A DNA stretch of 64,000 bases from contig OU015492.1 of assembly GCA_907164885.2 (NCBI GenBank), forward strand, positions 196,024,460 through 196,088,459, read 5' to 3'. The stretch is from Dolomedes plantarius (taxonomy: Eukaryota; Arthropoda; Arachnida; Araneae; Dolomedidae). The notes under the pieces were generated by a model. The model saw only the letters and a list, made by a program, of their open reading frames with translations, was not told the origin of the DNA and did no database searches. A program made the translations under genes and the position numbers. This document shows, piece after piece, positions 58,144 through 64,000 of the stretch (its first letter is position 1; every line of letters begins with the position of its first letter).

Positions 58144-59064
58144 TCTAGTCCCAAACAGGATCTTAAAAACCACTTCGGCTTGGGGCGTGTCACAAGAAGC
58201 ATCTCTCTCAAAAACACAAAGTCTTTGACTATCTGTCGGCTTGAAAACTTCGGTGGCAGCCGCCTTCTTAGTAATTGCTTTCCCAAAACCGGAGGGGGGG
58301 GCGGCAGATTATCGGCTGACAGCTCTTCTTAATGCTGAAATTTTATTACATTCCAGTGACAAACTCGCATAGAGCTATCGCTAAGAAAGACAGCTTTACG
58401 ACGATGATGGGAAACCCTTCTGTTTTCCAAACAGTTACCCCCACAGCTTTCTAGAGAAACCGCTATGCCTGGGATTAATTTTCAGGCCCAAAAACTCTGG
58501 TGGTATTTGTTGGTATCGTTTTTTAGTCCCCCACGTGTTCAAAAATTTCGGTGGGAACTTGAATTGGAATCCTCGAAAAATATGCAGCTGGTCCGTGGGG
58601 CGTGAGAGCGCACCTCCGTAAAGGCGTGACGTCACAGCTTCCTCCACGCTCCATGAAACTTTTTATTCGCATAAGAAAATGTTTGTCCGTCGAAAACACA
58701 GGAACCACAAATAGCACAGTTTGTGGACCGGCATACAGAAGAGTTGACGCAAAAAACACATAAACAGCACCACTTTTAACACCCAAGTTGCAAACAAAAT
58801 TAAACAAAGCACCTAACCGAAATTTTGAAAATTAATAAACTATTAAATTAGGGTTCAGCGCATTTATTTTGTACGGGATGTCATTCTCAATAAAAACATT
58901 TAAATTCTATAATTCAATATCCATCCACTGATAAGAAAATAATAATAATAATAATAAACACATATAATATACATACCACAATACAATAATACACCTTTCT
59001 ATTGCCTAAGAAATCAATTTAATAACACATACAAGCAATATTAAGTAAATCATCCTCCTGTGTA
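58144..59064. other. Unassigned, moderately GC-rich
   Basis: Overlapping short frames on both strands, none recognised. An (AAT)n run lies at about 58939-58957. Confidence 0.5.
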
Positions 59065-60430
59065 TTAATCTGGATTTTCAACAAGGACAATCCACTTACT
59101 GATAATTAAAAAATACAAAAACATAATGCACATAGGAAACACAGGTAGATGTATAGTGCAACTCATTCCAGGCTTACAACCCGAAACTGAATACAAATCA
59201 TTCATTTTCTCTTTCGACCGATCTACCTCCGAAAACCAATCTTTCCACTTTCTCCTTATATCTCCCGACACGAGATGTTTAATTCCGAACACGAATAAAA
59301 AACAGGAACTCTCAGGATTGAATAATTTGGCCCTTGTAGGTAACCCTGATCTCTTAACCGCTGTTAAAGCTTCTGAAACGTGCACTGAATTTGCTATCTC
59401 TATCTCAATTTTCTCCTCTCCCGAATTCCTCTCTAATCTTAATACCTTTTTCCTACTAGGTTCTCCATCGTCTCTCATATTCATAAGTTCCTTTTCAATT
59501 CCGAAATCTTCTAACTCTCCAGAGACCACTAACGATTTTCCTAAGTCCTCGGTCCTATCCTTCAATCGCAAATCGCTTTCATTGGGTTCAATGACCTCCT
59601 GCCCTAAAGGCAACTCTTTCTTCACATTCCCACAACTCCGCTGGACTTTCTCATGGTGCATATACATTGGTACAGAGTTCTCTCCCCGACTCCTGTCATC
59701 ACATTAGTCACGGTAACATTAGACACGGTATTTAGAACCATCCCCATTCCCGCGCGCAAGATTTCTTTGATGTGGTGTGTCCCCCGACCCCGCTCGACAC
59801 CATTTGACCCGCTGACCCCCCACTCTTTCTTTGATGGACCGCCAGAGGAGGCGATCCACGCATAGTAGAGAGTACAGAGAGACATAAATCACTGGCAGAT
59901 GCAGAGAACTCTGTACCAATCTGTATGCGCTATCAAATGCACCCCCCCGACTGTTTTCAAAAGACGGCAAGCCTACTCCCTCATTTTCTTTTATAGTAAT
60001 TTCTCCCGACCGAAAATACGCGGAATCAAAATGAATCTCCCTCCTAGTAACTTGAGCTAAGGGGAGCTCTTTTTCGGGTGAGGCACCCAACACCCCCGCC
60101 TGATTCTCTCCGACCGTATTTGTTCTCCTCTTTGGCTCGACGCTGACTTCCAACCCTTCTCGGTCTCGCGTTCCCCCGATTGCAAAATCTCCTGTATTGC
60201 GTTCTCGAAACCGTAAACCAATATTTCCTTTCCCTCTACGCAAATTCGCGGGGCATGGTCAGCTCCTCGACTGTTTTCACAGCACAATTCTAATCTCACA
60301 TTTTCTCTTATCGTAATATACCTCGACTCGACTTCCACATGTTTTCTCAGACTCAGAACCTATTTTTCTCCCGGGTTTTTCCGTTTGCGAAATATCTACC
60401 AAATTTACCTGTCTCTCCTTCCCCTCTCCT
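59065..60430 (-). pseudogene. Uncharacterised polyprotein region after the gypsy protease
   Basis: Several minus-strand frames (60057-60338, 59719-60243, 59065-59667) follow the protease remnant in the reading direction. They are charged and Arg/Glu/Gly-rich (for example RFRERNTGDFAIGGTRDREG, IEIEIANSVHVSEALTAVKR), and the last ends in a hydrophobic run (MCIMFLYFLIIS). I recognise no RT, RNase H or integrase motif. I infer a long linker of the same retroelement, but it could be separate sequence. Frame breaks occur near 60.24 and 59.7 kb. Confidence 0.35.
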
Positions 60431-60559
60431 GTTTATTCGAAATCAAAATTCAACACTTCCTTGATCAGAGTAGCGGTCTTATTTACCAGAAGATATCGTT
60501 CCGTGTCTAAATTATCCTCACATACGGCAGCCTTTGTTTGTATCTTCCCGAAATCTCCC

Positions 60560-60900
60560 TTAATTTCCACTGCAGCTACGGGTAAACAAATAAAATTTAC
60601 ATCTAGTGGTTTTCTTCACCCATACTTTCTCTTTATAGAAGGAATCTGGTTTCACATATTTAGGGCACACCAAATCAAAAGTTGAACCCGTATCTCTCAA
60701 AATATTAATTTTCTGGTCATTAACAAACACTTCCCTTAGGTAAGGTGCTAGCAATTTCGGCTGACCCTTTTCTTCCACGTTATTTAGAACCTGTAATCTC
60801 TTCTCAGTAAGTGTAAGTTTGGGGCAGTTTGGTCTCAAGTGTTCGATACTCCCGCAATTAAAATATCTCGGTTTTCGTTGTTACTCGAAATGGGCTACAT
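60560..60900 (-). pseudogene. Ty3/gypsy zinc knuckle and retropepsin remnant
   Basis: The minus strand reads NCGSIEHLRPNCPK (a knuckle whose first Cys is not visible), then APYLREVFVNDQKINILRDT, GSTFDLVCPKYV and FYKEKVWVK. DTGS is the retropepsin active site. The frame is broken soon after. This is the protease that follows gag in a gypsy-type element. Confidence 0.75.
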
Positions 60901-61460
60901 TCCTATCTACGGTTTTTTTCTCCCACTGATAAAGAGGGTTCTCCGGTTTCTCAATCTGACGAACACCTTACCTTTCCTGCGAAAAATTTGAAGATTCTGT
61001 TCTAAAAGGTTTCGCCCTTGTTTTTATCTGTCCCTTCGCACGACATCACAATTATCTAATTTATCGGTTAGTTCGGAAATAGATTTGAAGGTTGGCCAAG
61101 CATCGAAAAGTGATCTTTTACTTCCATGGATGCGCGTTTTTTCACTTGGTCCACGACCAGTAATTCTTTTAAGAATTCAAAGTCACGAATTTTTAACTCC
61201 TCTAATCATCCCTCTAGATAATTCCCGATTTCAAAAGAAGAAAACTCTTTCCAGGTTATTTTCCGCTTTTTTCTGGTGTTGTGCAAATTTTTGCCTGATG
61301 GTCTCTGGGCTTAATTAAAATTTTTGGAGCAACAAGGATTTTACGTGATCGAAATTCTCCGCCTCCTCGTCCGACTCGCGAGCTATCAGTTGTACAACCT
61401 CGAGAGGTAACAGACCCAATAACACCGACACCCACTCTTCCTTGTCTAAATTCGCCCTTT

Positions 61461-61914
61461 TCACTTGCCGTTCAAAAATAACAAGATATAGGCTAATATC
61501 CGATTTTTTTCTGGTTCGAATTTAGGGATCAGTTTCTGAAAGTCGGAGTAAGATTTCCTGGCATTAATCTGGGAATGTTCAGAAGTCACATTACGGGCCT
61601 TAGCTGTTAAGCGCAATTTTTCTAATTCGAAAGCCATATATCTTCCCTCTTTCTTCATAGCAAAAATCCTTTCTTTTTCTGCCCCTTACCTTATTTTTTT
61701 TCTTCCTCTTGCCGTAACCTATCTTCTAAAATTCTATCTTCTATAATTCGTCAGGGGTCTCAAGGAGACCCCTAACGAATTTCTCTTCATAATTTGAGCT
61801 ACTATCTATTAATTGTTTTAATTGGGTAATGACAAACTCGGGGGTTGGATGTTCTCCAAGTTTTCGCGCTAAAATCTGAAGATCAATCTTTCTACCTTTG
61901 CTTAGATAAGCCAT
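61461..61914 (-). pseudogene. Ty3/gypsy gag N-terminal remnant
   Basis: Starts at 61914 with MAYLSKGRKIDLQILARKLG, continues FVITQLKQLIDSS, stops (TAG) near 61745, and a second frame gives RYMAFELEKLRLTAKARNVT and SYSDFQKLIPKFEPEKN. The ELEKLR...Q...IPKF[DE]P order fits the gag of gypsy-type elements I recall from arachnids. Stops and shifts make it non-functional. No LTR could be delimited. Confidence 0.68.
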
Positions 61915-61978
61915 TTTTACACACTATATCACTAACAAATATATAAGCACAAATCAGGAAATTAATAAAACTCAAAAC

Positions 61979-63357
61979 CACTAATACACCTTCAATTGAA
62001 TTTTCTTCGTGAATTCATTGTAGTGTACAATGGAATCACACATAATCAATATTAGAGTCTGGGGATCGATTCCCGAGGTTAGCAAGGGTGTTTGTGCAAG
62101 TTCCGAACTCAATTTAAACTGCAGTTTCCGTTCTATTAAGAAGTCCTGCCAAAAAGCATGCTCTTTCGAATCATTCAATCAACCATCTATATTGTTTCGA
62201 TAAAAAAACAACAACCCAACTTTCTTACCTATTATCGCATTTAACATAATTTAAAAACCCCTCCCCCTGTACCCTATGCTGCTAAAAGTTCGTGCCTTAT
62301 CGCCAGCAATGCAAACTTCTGAAAATTATTAAATCATTTTTATCAGTTAATTGCATGGACAGAGAAGTCATTTATTCTTAGGTCATTTATTACTCAAAGA
62401 GTTCTTAGCATAAAAGAAATTTTAACTAACATTAGACAGCTACTAAACGTTATCACTATACCCTCTAACGACGTAATATAATTAAAACAACTTGTACTAC
62501 GAGCCTGTGATATAATTTATTAACTTCGGATGTAGGTTTGGCATAGATATAGATTAAAAAGATATGTTGAATTATAACATATCCGGATAACGGGATCTGT
62601 TTGCAAGTAATTATTTCGTTTTCTATTTTTAGCATGTTCTGGGAAGTCCTTTCTATAATAAGTATGCTGACACGTGAAAAACATTTCTGTTATCTGAACA
62701 GGCGTTTAGTTTGCACGAATTGCAGTTTTGTTATTGGATATTTAATGATTCAGCTGTTTAGCGTCGTAAAAGCATCAAGTCAAATGAAGCTCAAAATAAC
62801 TCTCTCTTTCAAAAAATCATTGGCGCCCGAGACTCGACTTGTAAGTGCATTGAGGCCGAGCATTGCTTTCATTAAGTGAAAATGCGACCTCCGTAACAGT
62901 AACTGCTGGCAGAGTTTCTATTTAAAGCAACCAAAGCAGAATGGGAAGAACAAAACAAAACAAAACAGGGAATGTATGAATGGAATTAACGATCTTGTAA
63001 CATTCTTACGGAGAAAGGCACGGTCCCCGCCCCAGAGGACAGCCATAAATTCAATCAACACATCTTAAGGAGAGGGAAAAAGAAGTCGTCAGAGGAAAAA
63101 CTTGGTGAAATACACTTTGTCAATAAATCTTCACCGAGGGTACTCAAGATGTCGCCACGAAGCTGCTAGGGAGGAGAGTCGAGCCACGTTTTCTTAATTA
63201 AAGGCCTTTTATTCTTTCCTGGATTAACTTGAATGGAACCAAATTCGTGTTTGGACACTGCAGATCGAAATTTCAGTCTAAAAAAATAAAAATAAAAAAA
63301 TAAATAAAAAATATGCGATTGAAAAGTTTGAACTCACTACAAGTATAGCTAAGGTTA
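61979..63357. other. Possible 5' leader/LTR of the gypsy remnant, then unassigned sequence
   Basis: If the gag at 61914 is the start of coding, its 5' leader and LTR should lie here, but no second LTR copy is available for comparison. A short GC-rich stretch (GGGGATCGATTCCCGAGG, near 62058) has a small inverted repeat. No gene is recognised. Confidence 0.35.
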
Positions 63358-63763
63358 TCTATCTATCTATATAAAACAGTTCCGTAACTGACTCATTCAT
63401 TCATTCACTGACTGACTGACATACAACGCACAGAAATTTATATCATGAGAAAGATCATAAAAATTCCTTTAAAATGAGATCTTTTCGAATCTTTACCTCC
63501 ATTTCCTGATTTTTCGTGAATTTTTAAACATTAATTTTTAGAATTTAATTTATTAAATGCTGATTACGTGATTTCTTTTTCTGGTACTTTAAATAAATTT
63601 ATCGTCACGTGCAAAAAAAAAAAAAAAAATAGACAAAAAAATATTTTTTTCTTGCTAATGTGGCAGACGATTGGACTTTATTTTGTCTATAAAAATATCC
63701 CTTACGATTTTTTTATAAATATGTTTTTTTACATCAATTGTATACATTGATCGTCGTATTTAT

Positions 63764-63829
<66 letters not shown>

Positions 63830-63901
63830 AATTAATTGCATACATTGACCGTTGTATTTAATTTCAATGTACTCCGTAGCGAAGCGCGGGTTTTCAGCTA
63901 G
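63358..63901 (+). mobile_element. Non-autonomous Helitron, family H1, copy D
   Basis: Begins in (TCTA)n with TCTATATAAAACAGTTCCGT and ends GTAGCGAAGCGCGGGTTTTC followed by AGCTAG. It lacks about 200 bp after the first 75 bases compared with copies A-C. It contains a (TA)n run of about 60 bp (63765-63826). Confidence 0.82.
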
Positions 63902-64000
63902 TATATATATAAAACAGTTCCGTAACTGACTGACTGACTGACTGACAGATAACGCACAGACCAAACCGCTGAACCGAAAGGGTTGAAATTTTGGATGGCG
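63902..64000 (+). mobile_element. Helitron family H1, copy E, cut by the window end
   Basis: TATATATATAAAACAGTTCC follows immediately after the CTAG of copy D and continues with the family 5' sequence (CGCACAGACCAAACCGCTG). The two copies are thus joined head to tail with no spacer; the usual leading TC is missing. Confidence 0.8.

Noticed and set aside
58062..58807. Overlapping frames in the GC-richer part near 58 kb
   Set aside because: The higher GC is explained in part by a GC-rich MITE; no motif supports coding.
59126..59707. 193-codon plus-strand frame
   Set aside because: It overlaps the minus-strand retroelement region, and its composition (Ser/Leu/Pro-rich) is what the antisense of a charged frame gives.

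Overview
The window is AT-rich animal nuclear DNA with long introns and very dense transposable-element content. The mix of BEL/Pao, Ty3/gypsy, Ty1/copia, Tc1/mariner, hAT, piggyBac, pogo, Helitron and tRNA-derived SINE copies suggests an arthropod. A chelicerate, probably a spider, is my best guess, but that is inference from general familiarity with such sequences. There is no bacterial-style operon, no rRNA, no convincing functional tRNA and no CRISPR array.

Only one host gene is supported. It lies on the minus strand between about 34.87 and 11.92 kb and is a DRC3 orthologue (LRRC48, a leucine-rich subunit of the nexin-dynein regulatory complex of motile cilia and flagella). Ten coding exons were reconstructed with GT/AG borders, and all junctions keep the reading frame except the exon 6/7 junction, where a small exon or alternative border is probably missing. 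The introns have collected SINEs, Helitrons, a pogo element inside a Helitron, piggyBac and hAT remnants, a mariner deletion derivative and TTAA-flanked MITEs.

Region by region: 0-11.9 kb is intergenic, with a DNA element carrying an internal 50-bp minisatellite (3.5-4.1 kb), a Helitron (4.9-5.5 kb) and SINEs. 11.9-34.9 kb is DRC3. 34.9-42.5 kb is intergenic, with a 3.7-kb element bounded by inverted repeats, two MITEs with long inverted ends and copia gag fragments. 42.5-51.7 kb is a four-level nest: a dead mariner is split by a Helitron, the Helitron by a BEL/Pao retrotransposon with identical LTRs, and the BEL protease region by a piggyBac-like element. 51.9-55.6 kb is a decayed hAT transposon split by a nearly intact Tc1-type transposon. 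55.6-59 kb holds MITEs and unassigned sequence. 59-61.9 kb is a broken Ty3/gypsy gag-protease remnant. The window ends in two Helitron copies arranged head to tail.

The most informative features are the nests, whose insertion order can be read from target-site duplications: mariner > Helitron > BEL > piggyBac, hAT > Tc1, hAT > small CAGTGGCG element, and Helitron > pogo. All were read by eye; no database search or alignment program was used.
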